Made by a program: the position numbers and the translations under genes. The notes below the pieces were generated by a model, which saw only the letters and a program-made list of their open reading frames with translations, was not told the origin of the DNA and searched no databases. From the NCBI RefSeq assembly GCF_002871795.1, contig NZ_PNHL01000001.1:315990-339001 (forward strand): a DNA stretch of 23,012 bases, read 5' to 3'. The stretch comes from Brachybacterium sp. UMB0905. Its GTDB lineage: Bacteria > Actinomycetota > Actinomycetes > Actinomycetales > Dermabacteraceae. Below, one piece after another: positions 1-7,227 of the stretch (positions within the stretch are counted from its first letter, which is position 1; every line of letters starts with the position of its first letter).

Positions 1-45
1 TCTGGCTTGGAGGGCACGCTGTCGGGTGTCTCAGCAACGGCGCAA

Positions 46-762
46 CTAGGTGTAGTTGGTCATGACGTTGTCGACGCCCTTGTGGTTGCGCGCAGCCTCC
101 GCGAACCAGGTCGTGATCGTGGTGGGGTGGGTGATCGCGGTGCCGACGACGACCGCATCCGCCCCGGCGTCGCGGGCCTCAGCAGCCTGCTGCGGGGTGT
201 GCACGCGCCCCTCGGCGACCAGCAGCTGTCCCTCCCCGAGACTCCCGGCGAGCTCGCGCAGCAGCGCGAGGTCCGGCCCGTCGGTCTTCCGCCGGGCGTC
301 GGTGTATCCGGCGAGGGTCGTGCCGATGAGCTCGATCCCGAGCTCGGCGGCGGCCTGCGCGGATTCGACGCTGTCGCAGTCGGCCATAAGCGGCCCGTCG
401 AAGCGCTCCCGCAGGCCCGCCACGGTCTGGGTGAGAGTGCGCCCGTCGGGCCGCTCGCGCAGGGTCCCATCGATCGCCACGATGTCCGCCCCGGCCTCGG
501 CGACGGCGAGCGCATGCTCGAGCGTGGGGGTGATGAACACACCCTGCTCGCCGTCCTTCCAGATCCCGATCACCGGAACGCTCACCGCGGCCTTGACCTG
601 GCGGATGTCCTCCAGGCCCTGGGCGCGCACAGCGGAGGCCCCACCACGCTCGACGGCGGCGGCGATCTGCGCCATGGTCCGCGGATCGCGCATCGGCTCC
701 CCGGGGTAGGCCTGGCAGGAGACGATCAGGGTGTTCGTCAGGTCGGCAGGGTTCACGCGCAC
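46..762 (-). CDS. nanE: N-acetylmannosamine-6-phosphate 2-epimerase
   Basis: The enzyme converts ManNAc-6-P to GlcNAc-6-P, the last sialic-acid-specific step, in the cytoplasm. The 238-residue product is full length for the family and is a TIM barrel. The segment GIWKDG (residues 66-71) carries the presumed catalytic Lys69. AIDGT (96-100) follows, and AEGR (183-186) carries the expected acidic residue Glu184. The start is a GTG at 762, with GGAGGA placed about five bases upstream. This start overlaps the last 10 bases of nanK, which suggests translational coupling. It is the last nan gene visible; positions 1-45 after its TAG stop show no gene. The family is clear from motifs and neighbours. 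The only departure noted is the WKDG form of the lysine motif, where enterobacterial enzymes have IKRD. Confidence 0.95.
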   Translation of the reverse strand: MRVNPADLTNTLIVSCQAYPGEPMRDPRTMAQIAAAVERGGASAVRAQGLEDIRQVKAAVSVPVIGIWKDGEQGVFITPTLEHALAVAEAGADIVAIDGTLRERPDGRTLTQTVAGLRERFDGPLMADCDSVESAQAAAELGIELIGTTLAGYTDARRKTDGPDLALLRELAGSLGEGQLLVAEGRVHTPQQAAEARDAGADAVVVGTAITHPTTITTWFAEAARNHKGVDNVMTNYT

Positions 763-1712
763 AGCTTCCTCCAGGCGTGCTCGGCCGCCCCCAGCAGGGC
801 GGCATGGACACCGGCCGCAGCCGGCAGGATCGGGGTGGCGGCCACGACATCCATGGCCTCATGGGCGATGCCGCGCTCGAGCTCGTGCTGCCAGGCCTCG
901 CTCGCGCCGAGGACTCCGCCGGTGAGCGCCACCACGTCGGCATCCAGCAGGTTCAGCGCCCCACCGATCACGCGCCCGGTGGCCCAGCCCGCGAGGCGGT
1001 AGGCCTCCTGGGCGATCGCATCGCCCGCGCGGGCGGCCGCGGCGAGCGCCCGCCCATCGGCCGTGATCTCTCGGGCGGCCCCGAGGCGGGTGGCGAGGGC
1101 GAGGATCCCGGGACCGGAGGCGAGGCCCTCGAGGTGACCGGTCCGGCCGCAGGGGCAGGCCACCCCGTCGGCCTCGGGAACCGGCAGGTGACCGAGGTGC
1201 CCGGCGGCGCCGCGGGTGCCGACGTGCACCATGCCGCCGCTGACCATTCCGGCGCCGATCCCGGTGCCGACGGCGACCAGCAGCAGGCTTTCGTGCCCGC
1301 GACCCACGCCGTGGACGGCCTCGCCGAGAGCGTGGGCCTGCACATCGTTCAGCACCGCGACCGGCAGGTCCTGGCGCGCGGCGAGCTCAGCACCGAGCGC
1401 CGTTTTGGCCCAGCCGCGGATCGCATCGGTCGCGTGGGTGACCTCGCCGCTGCCGGGGGCGATGACCCCCGCGGAGGCGATGCCCAGGGCCATGGGGGCC
1501 GACGGGGCCGCGTTCCCCGGAGCGCGTGATGCCGCGGCGGCGCGGACGGTGCCGAGCGCCCCATCGGCCGCCGCGATCACCGCCGATGCGCCCTCCTGCG
1601 CGGGGGTCGCGACGGTGTGCTCGGCGAGCACTCGGGCGGCATCTGCCGTGCGCTCCACAAGCGCGGCGGTGGTCTTGGTGCCGCCGATATCCAGGGCCAG
1701 CAGCGTGCTCAC
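753..1712 (-). CDS. nanK: ROK-family N-acetylmannosamine kinase
   Basis: The 319-residue ROK sugar kinase is expected to phosphorylate ManNAc at O6 with ATP. The phosphate-binding motif DIGGTKT is at residues 8-14. The catalytic Asp lies in LNDVQA (Asp123). GTGIGAG (149-155) is the second glycine-rich motif. The ROK zinc site is altered: His175, Cys186 and Cys188 are present, but the usual third cysteine is His193 (CPCGRTGHLE), and the usual GEIGH is GHLGH. The GTG start at 1712 follows the nanA stop by 8 bases and has only a weak ribosome-binding site, so coupling to nanA is likely. ROK kinases as a group act on many hexoses; the ManNAc assignment rests on the flanking nanA and nanE. Confidence 0.92.
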   Translation of the reverse strand: MSTLLALDIGGTKTTAALVERTADAARVLAEHTVATPAQEGASAVIAAADGALGTVRAAAASRAPGNAAPSAPMALGIASAGVIAPGSGEVTHATDAIRGWAKTALGAELAARQDLPVAVLNDVQAHALGEAVHGVGRGHESLLLVAVGTGIGAGMVSGGMVHVGTRGAAGHLGHLPVPEADGVACPCGRTGHLEGLASGPGILALATRLGAAREITADGRALAAAARAGDAIAQEAYRLAGWATGRVIGGALNLLDADVVALTGGVLGASEAWQHELERGIAHEAMDVVAATPILPAAAGVHAALLGAAEHAWRKLCA

Positions 1713-1720
1713 GGGGACTC

Positions 1721-2668
1721 TCAGCGGGAGGCGGGCGTGAGGCCGGCGGCCTCGAGGATCCCCGCGACCATCGCCGTATCGGCCTCGTCGAGCGCTTCGA
1801 AGGGCTGGGGCACCTGGCGAGAGCCGATCACGCCCAACAGCTGCAGGGCCGTCTTGAAGGAGCCGACGCCCGCGCCCCAGCCGACCTGTCCGCGCACCCC
1901 GAAGGCGATGCCCATCAGCTCGGCCAGGCGGTCCTGCTCGGTGCGCACGGCCTCCCAGTCGCCGCGGCGGGCGGCCTGGTCCAGCCGCACGTAGCCCTCG
2001 GGGTCGACATTGCCCAGGCCCGGCACGCAGCCATCGGCGCCGGAGAGGTAGGCACCATCGACGACGACCTCGTGGCCGGTGAGGATGGACAGCGGCGAGC
2101 CGGCAGCGCGGTTGGCGAGGATGAGCCGACGAAAGGACACGTCATCGCCGGAGGAGTCCTTCACCCCGGCGATCGCGCCACTCTCCCCCAGGCGCACGAG
2201 CATCGCGGGGTCGAGCTTGGTGTGGACGCACACGGGGATGTCATAGGCGTAGACGGGGATGTCCGCGTGCTCGCCGAGGATCTGGAAATGGCGCTCTACC
2301 TCCGCCGGGGCGGTGATGGCGTAGAAGGGTGCGGTCGCGACGACGGCATCGGCCCCGAGCTCCTGCGCCTGGTCGATGCGCTCGATGACCTCGGCGGTCT
2401 GCGGCGCAACGACGCCGACGAGCACAGGGACGCGGCCCGCGACGATGCGCACGGTCTCGCGGACGATCTGCTCGCGCACGCGCATCGGGTGGAAGGCCGT
2501 CTCGCCGGTGGAGCCGAGGGCGAACACGCCGGCGATGCCGGCGGCGAGCATGCGCTCCAGGACGCGCTCGAGGCCCTCGACATCGAGGGTGCGGTCCTCA
2601 TGCAGGGGTGTGATGACCGGCGGGATGACGCCGGTCAGACGGGGGGCGGGCTGCTCGCTGGTGCTCAC
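1721..2668 (-). CDS. nanA: N-acetylneuraminate lyase (DapA/NAL family)
   Basis: The class I aldolase is expected to cleave N-acetylneuraminate to ManNAc and pyruvate. Numbered from the chosen start, the 315-residue protein has the pyruvate-binding GSTGE at 52-56, catalytic Tyr142 in YDIP, and the Schiff-base Lys170 in GVKDSSGD. I chose the GTG at 2668 because GAAGGAG stands four bases before it. A longer frame beginning with TTG at 2683 would add five residues without a comparable site. DapA-family sequences alone do not fix the substrate: dihydrodipicolinate synthase or sugar-acid aldolases look alike. Sialic acid is inferred from nanK and nanE downstream and from the divergent SiaT-like transporter. 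Confidence 0.9.
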   Translation of the reverse strand: MSTSEQPAPRLTGVIPPVITPLHEDRTLDVEGLERVLERMLAAGIAGVFALGSTGETAFHPMRVREQIVRETVRIVAGRVPVLVGVVAPQTAEVIERIDQAQELGADAVVATAPFYAITAPAEVERHFQILGEHADIPVYAYDIPVCVHTKLDPAMLVRLGESGAIAGVKDSSGDDVSFRRLILANRAAGSPLSILTGHEVVVDGAYLSGADGCVPGLGNVDPEGYVRLDQAARRGDWEAVRTEQDRLAELMGIAFGVRGQVGWGAGVGSFKTALQLLGVIGSRQVPQPFEALDEADTAMVAGILEAAGLTPASR

Positions 2669-2721
2669 GATGCTCCTTCGCAAGGTCCCGCGCGGAGGCG
2701 CCGCGGGAGTCGACTCGAGTG

Positions 2722-2741
2722 GACATCAGTCATCTGATGTC
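2722..2741. promoter_or_regulatory. Candidate NanR operator before nanA
   Basis: A perfect inverted repeat, GACATCAG-TCAT-CTGATGTC, lies in the 82-base gap between the regulator's stop and the nanA start. Its right half contains CATCTGATGTC, which is repeated exactly in the palindrome before siaT. The spacing and symmetry fit a dimeric GntR/FCD regulator. A separate nanA promoter in this gap is therefore likely, though I cannot define its -10 box. Binding by the adjacent regulator is inference. Confidence 0.7.
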
Positions 2742-2750
2742 TGCTCGAGG

Positions 2751-3488
2751 TTACGGTGCGAGCGGCTCCGGCGCAAGGCCCTGCGCACTCTTCGTCTCGA
2801 GCACCTCGATCAGCGGTGCATAGTGCTCGTCGACCGCCGCGAGGTAGGCAGGCAGATCCCCCGCCTCGGCGGCGCGCAGCATCTCGCCATGCGCCTCGGC
2901 CGTACGCTGGATCCGCGCGGGGACCGGCACCTGCAGCAGCTGCACCAGGTCGGTGTGCAGATCCCAGAAGGCGCTCAGCAGATGCTCGCCGAGCCGGTTC
3001 CCGGTGGCGCGCTCCATGAGCGCGGCATGGAAGGCGCGGTCCTGCTGCGGGAAGGGCTCCCCGCGCTCGGCATGCTCGACCATCTCCGCCACGAGCCCAT
3101 GCAGATCCTCGTGATGGGTGCCAGCCAGAGCCTCGACCACCTGGCGCCCGTAGCCGACGTCGAGCGCGCGGCGCACCTCGACGATGTCCTCCAGTGTGGT
3201 GAGCGCGCCGCGGGCATCGATCCGCGAGCGGAAGGTCACCGAGTCCACGAGCGGACGCAGGGACACTGCGCCAACGAAGGTGCCGTGGCCATGGCGGACA
3301 TCCACGATGTCCAGCGCATCGAGCTTACGGATCGCTTCGCGCACGCTCGAGCGGCTGACGGCAAGCTCCTCGACGAGCTCGACCTCGGTGGGCAGCAGAT
3401 CGCCCGGGCGCAGGCCGCGCTGGACGATGAGGTCGCGGATCATCTCCGCGGCAGTGTCGGAGGCGCTGGGGCGCCGTTGCCTGGACAT
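2751..3488 (-). CDS. nanR: GntR-family (FadR/FCD) regulator, probable sialic acid repressor
   Basis: The 245-residue protein has an N-terminal winged helix-turn-helix (about 12-72, with SRSSVREAIRKL as recognition region) and a C-terminal all-helical FCD ligand domain. The FCD metal-site residues can be read as Asp150, His154, His200 and His222. The start is the ATG at 3488, with AGGAGG six bases upstream; a GTG 42 bases further out has no better site. It heads the nanA-nanK-nanE run and is divergent from siaT, the usual place for a local repressor. The effector is probably sialic acid or ManNAc-6-P, but nothing in the sequence shows which. The symbol is by context, not by close similarity to E. 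coli NanR. Confidence 0.85.
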   Translation of the reverse strand: MSRQRRPSASDTAAEMIRDLIVQRGLRPGDLLPTEVELVEELAVSRSSVREAIRKLDALDIVDVRHGHGTFVGAVSLRPLVDSVTFRSRIDARGALTTLEDIVEVRRALDVGYGRQVVEALAGTHHEDLHGLVAEMVEHAERGEPFPQQDRAFHAALMERATGNRLGEHLLSAFWDLHTDLVQLLQVPVPARIQRTAEAHGEMLRAAEAGDLPAYLAAVDEHYAPLIEVLETKSAQGLAPEPLAP

Positions 3489-3553
3489 GCCGGTCCTCCT
3501 GGAGGAATCGCGACCACCCGGGCCGAACACGCTCCGTCGGCCCCATTCCGGCA

Positions 3554-3570
3554 GTCACTGGTCTGACGTC
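3554..3570. promoter_or_regulatory. Possible degenerate operator before nanR
   Basis: The sequence GTCACTGGTCTGACGTC contains TCTGAcGTC, close to the TCTGATGTC half of the two stronger dyads, and also a short GTCA/TGAC dyad. It lies 66 bases upstream of the regulator's start, where autoregulation would act. The left half does not match the other sites, so support is weak. Confidence 0.35.
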
Positions 3571-3651
3571 TCCTCATCGTAGTGCGCTCCGGCGCGAGGC
3601 ATCGGCGCTTCCCCGCCGGGTCGGCAATGCGCTACGCTCTCCCCAGAGTTC

Positions 3652-3672
3652 GGACATCTGATGTCCTAGCGT
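3652..3672 (+). promoter_or_regulatory. Candidate NanR operator and -10 region of siaT
   Basis: GGACATC-T-GATGTCC is a perfect 15-bp odd palindrome at 3652-3666, sharing CATCTGATGTC with the site before nanA. It is followed directly by TAGCGT (3667-3672), the same hexamer proposed as the -10 box before the DAACS gene at 7228. If this is the siaT -10 box, the operator would occupy the promoter spacer, an ordinary repressor position. No good -35 box is visible, and TACGCT at about 3633-3638 is an alternative -10. Confidence 0.65.
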
Positions 3673-3747
3673 GGTGCCGACGTCTGCACCCGCACCCGTC
3701 GGCCAGCATCCCGCACCGGCACCCACCCGCCATCTCGAAGGAGACCG

Positions 3748-5304
3748 ATGGACACCGTGGAACTGGGCCTCGTCAACTGGGGCGTCATCATCCTCTATTT
3801 GCTGGGGATGCTCGGCGTGGGGATCTACTTCACGCGCCGCGCCTCGACCAGCACCGATTCCTACTTCCGCGCAGAGGGTCGCATCCCCGCCTGGGCCGCG
3901 GGCTTCAGCATCTACGCCACAACCCTCTCGGCCATCACCTACATGTCCACGCCCGAGCAGGCATACCTCAACGACTGGGCGTATGCGGCCGGCAACCTCG
4001 CGATCTTCGCGATCGTGCCGCTGCTGATCCACTTCTACATCCCCTTCTTCCGCAAGCTCAACGTCACCACCGCGTACGACTACCTCGAGGAGCGGTTCAA
4101 CCCGCTGATCCGCGTGCTCGGCTCGCTGATGTTCGTGCTGTTCCACATCGGCCGCATCGCCGTGGTGGTGTACCTGCCCACCCTCGCGATCACCTCCGTG
4201 ACGGATATGAGCCCGCTGCTGGTGGCCGGCCTGGTGGGCGCCCTCGCTGTGCTCTACACGTTCCTGGGCGGCATCGAGGGCGTCATCTGGTCCGATGTCA
4301 TCCAGGGCATCATCCTGCTGGCGGGCGCGGTGGTGATCCTGGTGGCCGGATTCCTCGCGATCGACGGGGGCCTGGGCACCGTGATCAGCGACGGCATGGC
4401 CGACGGGAAGTTCATCACCGGCGCGAACTGGGACCTCACCAACACCGCCGCCGCGGCGATCCCGATCATCTTCATCGGCTCGGTGTTCAACAACCTGTAC
4501 CAGTACACCGGCTCGCAGGACGTGGTGCAGCGCTACCAGACCACCGCCAGCCTCAAGGACACCGCGAAGTCGCTGATCACCAACGGCATCCTCGCGCTCA
4601 TCACAATCCCGCTGTTCTACGGCATGGGCACCATGCTCTACAGCTACTACGCGCGCGGCACCTCGCTGCCCGAGGGCGTGAACACCTCCGCGATCGTGCC
4701 GTACTTCGTGGTGAGCGTGCTGCCAGCGGGCCTGGCGGGCCTGGTGATCGCCGCGATCCTCGCTGCTGCGCAGTCCACCCTGAGCTCCTCGATGAACTCG
4801 ATCTCCGCGTGCCTCACGGTCGATGTGTGGAACCGCTTCGGGCAGAGCCGCGGGCTGAAGCCCGCCTCCGTGGGCGTGGCCCGCGGGATCATCATCGTGG
4901 CCGGTCTGCTGGGCGTGGGCGTTGCGCTCTACCTCGTCTCCACCAATCAGGCCGAGACCTGGAACCTGTTCCTCTCGATCATGGGCCTGTTCGGGGTGCC
5001 GCTCGCGGCGGTGTTCGCGCTGGGCATCTTCACGCGGCGCGCCAATGGCGCCGGTGTGCTGCTGGGTCTCGCGGCCGGGTCTGTGGCGGCGTGGATCGCG
5101 CAGTCGAATGGGGCGAACCCCTTCACCGTCTCGACGATCGGGTTCCTGGTCACGCTCGCGGCCGGTTACCTGCTGTCCCTGCTGTGGAGTGCGGTGCGCG
5201 GGAGCGATGATCACGACATCACGCCGCTGACGATCTTCGGCACCGACACCGCGTACACGCGCCGCGGGACTGCGGCCGAGGAGGCGGCTGCCGACCGCCG
5301 GTGA
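3748..5304 (+). CDS. siaT: Sodium:sialic acid symporter (SSS family, SiaT-like)
   Basis: This 518-residue inner-membrane solute:sodium symporter has the family's usual length and about 13 hydrophobic segments. Against the Proteus mirabilis SiaT residues I remember, key positions line up at a constant offset of +1. Substrate residues are Thr59, Ser61, Thr64 and Arg136 (Arg135 in SiaT, which binds the sialate carboxylate). Na2-site residues are Ala57, Leu60, Ala340, Ser343 and Thr344. Na3-site residues are Asp183, Ser346 and Ser347. The Gln82 equivalent appears to be Asn83 and Phe78 is Tyr79. The ATG at 3748 has AAGGAG about six bases upstream. The gene is divergent from nanR-nanA-nanK-nanE, with a shared operator motif. 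The alignment is by eye. Confidence 0.92.
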   Translation: MDTVELGLVNWGVIILYLLGMLGVGIYFTRRASTSTDSYFRAEGRIPAWAAGFSIYATTLSAITYMSTPEQAYLNDWAYAAGNLAIFAIVPLLIHFYIPFFRKLNVTTAYDYLEERFNPLIRVLGSLMFVLFHIGRIAVVVYLPTLAITSVTDMSPLLVAGLVGALAVLYTFLGGIEGVIWSDVIQGIILLAGAVVILVAGFLAIDGGLGTVISDGMADGKFITGANWDLTNTAAAAIPIIFIGSVFNNLYQYTGSQDVVQRYQTTASLKDTAKSLITNGILALITIPLFYGMGTMLYSYYARGTSLPEGVNTSAIVPYFVVSVLPAGLAGLVIAAILAAAQSTLSSSMNSISACLTVDVWNRFGQSRGLKPASVGVARGIIIVAGLLGVGVALYLVSTNQAETWNLFLSIMGLFGVPLAAVFALGIFTRRANGAGVLLGLAAGSVAAWIAQSNGANPFTVSTIGFLVTLAAGYLLSLLWSAVRGSDDHDITPLTIFGTDTAYTRRGTAAEEAAADRR

Positions 5305-5308
5305 CGTT

Positions 5309-5362
5309 TGTGATGCGCTGGTGACCGATGCGGCGGCCCGCATCGGTCACCAGCGCATCACA
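5309..5362. repeat. Long hairpin, family B (GACCGATGC core), 3' of siaT
   Basis: Two perfectly complementary 25-base arms (5309-5333 and 5338-5362) are separated by only four bases. The arms contain CTGGTGACCGATGCGG. The repeat begins five bases after the siaT stop, so it can fold as a very stable transcript end. It lacks a following T-run. A related imperfect copy lies at 19175-19230. It could act as a factor-independent terminator, an mRNA 3' stabiliser, or a REP-like element. Confidence 0.85.
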
Positions 5363-5393
5363 TTCGACGTCGCTCCGACTTCCCCCAGCCCAG

Positions 5394-5446
5394 ACGGCTG
5401 CGAAGTGGTGCTTATCCGCCGTGCATAAGCACCACTTCGCAGCCGT
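5394..5446. repeat. Long hairpin, family A (GCTGCGAA core)
   Basis: Perfect 22-base arms occupy 5394-5415 and 5425-5446 around a nine-base loop. The arms begin ACGGCTGCGAAGTGGTGC. The foot GCTGCGAA is shared with the hairpin at 8654-8702, and TGGTGCTTATCC (5406-5417) recurs exactly at 21859-21870. It stands 31 bases after the family B hairpin, so the siaT 3' flank holds two different stem-loops. Confidence 0.85.
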
Positions 5447-5751
5447 TTCGCATGGGGTGGACAGGGCGCGCGGGGAGAGCCGATACCGCCCGGATGGCCG
5501 AGACTCCCTCAGAGACACGACTGATACGAGGGATGAGCGGCATGGCAGAGAGTGCGTGGAAGGCAGAGGTGGAGGTATCGGATCGCCTCGACGCGGCAGA
5601 CTGGTCGAATCGGGACGACGTGGCAGACGGGTCGAATCGGGACGACGGGACGAGCGCGGCGGGCGCTGGCCGCGCGAGGTACGTGAGCGACGCGATCGGG
5701 ACCGCACCTGACGGGCCGGCGATGGGTCCGCCTGCCCGGTCCGGACGGGGT
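5447..5751. other. Intergenic stretch with a 27-bp direct repeat
   Basis: No gene is supported between the hairpins and the next stop codon. The long frames that cross this stretch run on as antisense to real genes and lack ribosome-binding sites. The one structured element is a 27-bp unit present twice in tandem (5595-5621 and 5622-5648, with core GGTCGAATCGGGACGACG). The copies differ at two positions. Confidence 0.6.
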
Positions 5752-6933
5752 TCAGCTCTGCGTGCTGTGCTCGCCCGCGGAGCGATCGTCGTCGTCCGAA
5801 CCCGCGCCTCTCGTCGTCTCCGCGAGCTTCTCCCGGCGCGTGCGCAGGGCGCGGTGGGTCGCCGTGAACACGACGATCACGACGATCACCGGCACCATCA
5901 CGTCCACCAGCCAGCCGGGCACGGAGAAGGGGAGGCCGATGTGCGGCAGCAGGTCCAGCAGCCAGCGCACCGCCTCGCCGATCGGGCGGAGGATCGCGGC
6001 GATCAGCTCCTGGACCGGGCTCAGCAGGGCATCGAAGAACTCCCGCACCGGTCGCGTGACCTCCCCGATCCAGTCCCGGATCGGCTGGGTGGCCTGGACG
6101 ATGGCGTCGACGACGGGCCGGATCCGCGCCTTAATCCATTCCTTGACGGGATCGAGCAGTCCACTGAACAGCGCACCAAGGCCCAGCAGCGGGATGAGGA
6201 ACTTCGCCGCCTTCGCCAGCGCAGCGATCAGCGCATAGCGGGTGGGATGGGCCGTGCGCTTCTCGTCGCGCAGGGCCGACGGGGATCCCTCCGCCGGGAC
6301 GAGCAGGGTGGTCCGGAACCCGTGCCGGACCTCGACCTCGCCGGCGCCGCCGAGCCCCGCGGTGCGGATCGTGATCACCTCGCAGTCCTTGACCTCACCG
6401 TCCTCGCGACGACGGCGCACGGTGCAGCGCAGCGTGGAGAACCCCTCGTCGAGGCCGAACTGCAGGTCGTCGTCGGCCGCGTCGTCATCTATCGCATCGC
6501 CGCTGGTCGCGTCGTCGTCGCTCGCCCCGCGCTGCTCCCGGGCCTTCCGTGCCTTCTCCTTGGCCTTGGGGTCGTGCTCGATCCCGTCGATGACTACGGT
6601 GAAGGAGGTGTCCAGCAGGCGATGGCGGGCGCGGACGAGATAGTCGTGCTCGCCGGCGCGGCCGCTGTACTCGACGTCGGCGGCGAAGCGGTTCGCCGTC
6701 TGCTCTCCGAAGGGGACCTCCTCCTGGGCGGCGTCGGTCCTCCCGTCGCGCCCGTCGGCCGCGCCGTCGAACCCGTCCGCCGTCCCGTCGGCCCCGTCGG
6801 CCCCGTCGGCGGCACCGTGCGTCCCTTCCGCCTCCTCGGTGATCCCGTCGGCGCCGTCCGCCGTACCGGCAGCACTCGTCAGCGCCTCATCCGGGGAGGC
6901 GGGATCGGTGTGGTCCACAGGTGTGCGAGACAT
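5752..6933 (-). CDS. Membrane protein of unknown function with six 11-residue repeats
   Basis: I do not recognise this 393-residue protein. Residues 1-70 are low-complexity, acidic and rich in Ala-Asp-Gly. About 80-215 form a soluble domain, interrupted by a charged Asp-rich segment near 138-156. A hydrophobic stretch at 234-260 is followed by six contiguous 11-residue units (261-326). Each unit has Pro at position 2 and hydrophobics near 3, 6-7 and 10-11, for example DPVKEWIKARI and RPVREFFDALL. A second membrane segment (about 338-358) and a charged tail follow. The ATG at 6933 has GGAG only two bases away, so the start is uncertain. It stands alone between siaT and the DAACS gene. The repeats suggest an amphipathic helix lying on or in the membrane; function cannot be stated. 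Confidence 0.75.
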   Translation of the reverse strand: MSRTPVDHTDPASPDEALTSAAGTADGADGITEEAEGTHGAADGADGADGTADGFDGAADGRDGRTDAAQEEVPFGEQTANRFAADVEYSGRAGEHDYLVRARHRLLDTSFTVVIDGIEHDPKAKEKARKAREQRGASDDDATSGDAIDDDAADDDLQFGLDEGFSTLRCTVRRRREDGEVKDCEVITIRTAGLGGAGEVEVRHGFRTTLLVPAEGSPSALRDEKRTAHPTRYALIAALAKAAKFLIPLLGLGALFSGLLDPVKEWIKARIRPVVDAIVQATQPIRDWIGEVTRPVREFFDALLSPVQELIAAILRPIGEAVRWLLDLLPHIGLPFSVPGWLVDVMVPVIVVIVVFTATHRALRTRREKLAETTRGAGSDDDDRSAGEHSTQS

Positions 6934-7152
6934 GGCTCCACTGTCCCAGGCCCGCTCGCGACCGACATCCTCCGCACGTAGGTTCTCGCCTTCTCCAGGT
7001 CCTCCGATCGGCCGAGGGCCCCACGGCTCCCCCCGACCCGCCGACGGCGGCGCTCCCTCCGGTCGGCCAGGCGCTCACGGCGCCGCCGCCGCACCGTCCC
7101 GGGCACCACCGCTCGGCCCCTCACCCCCTTCAGCGCCTGGCAGCAGCACACA

Positions 7153-7227
7153 ACCCCATAGCTGCACTAATGTGACCCCATAGCAATATTGTTGAACCTG
7201 GGAGCATGAGCGCGTAGCGTCCCGCTC
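7153..7227 (+). promoter_or_regulatory. Promoter and direct repeats for a leaderless DAACS transcript
   Basis: TTGAAC (7192-7197) and TAGCGT (7215-7220) are separated by 17 bases and make a plausible -35/-10 pair. A start about seven bases further on would fall at the GTG at 7228, which has no ribosome-binding site, so a leaderless mRNA is likely. Just upstream, ACCCCATAGC occurs twice (7153-7162 and 7175-7184), 22 bases apart or two helical turns. The palindrome CAATATTG (7184-7191) follows. These are possible activator or repressor sites. The block is distinctly AT-richer than its surroundings. Confidence 0.55.

Noticed and set aside
3574..5343. 589-codon minus-strand frame rich in His, Asp, Glu and Arg
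   Set aside because: It is the antisense of siaT. It crosses the promoter region and ends without homology-like sequence; long false frames are normal at this GC content.
5219..5707. Minus-strand frame with a repeated PDST-LPRR stretch
   Set aside because: The repeat is just the 27-bp DNA duplication. The frame overlaps the siaT 3' end and both hairpins.
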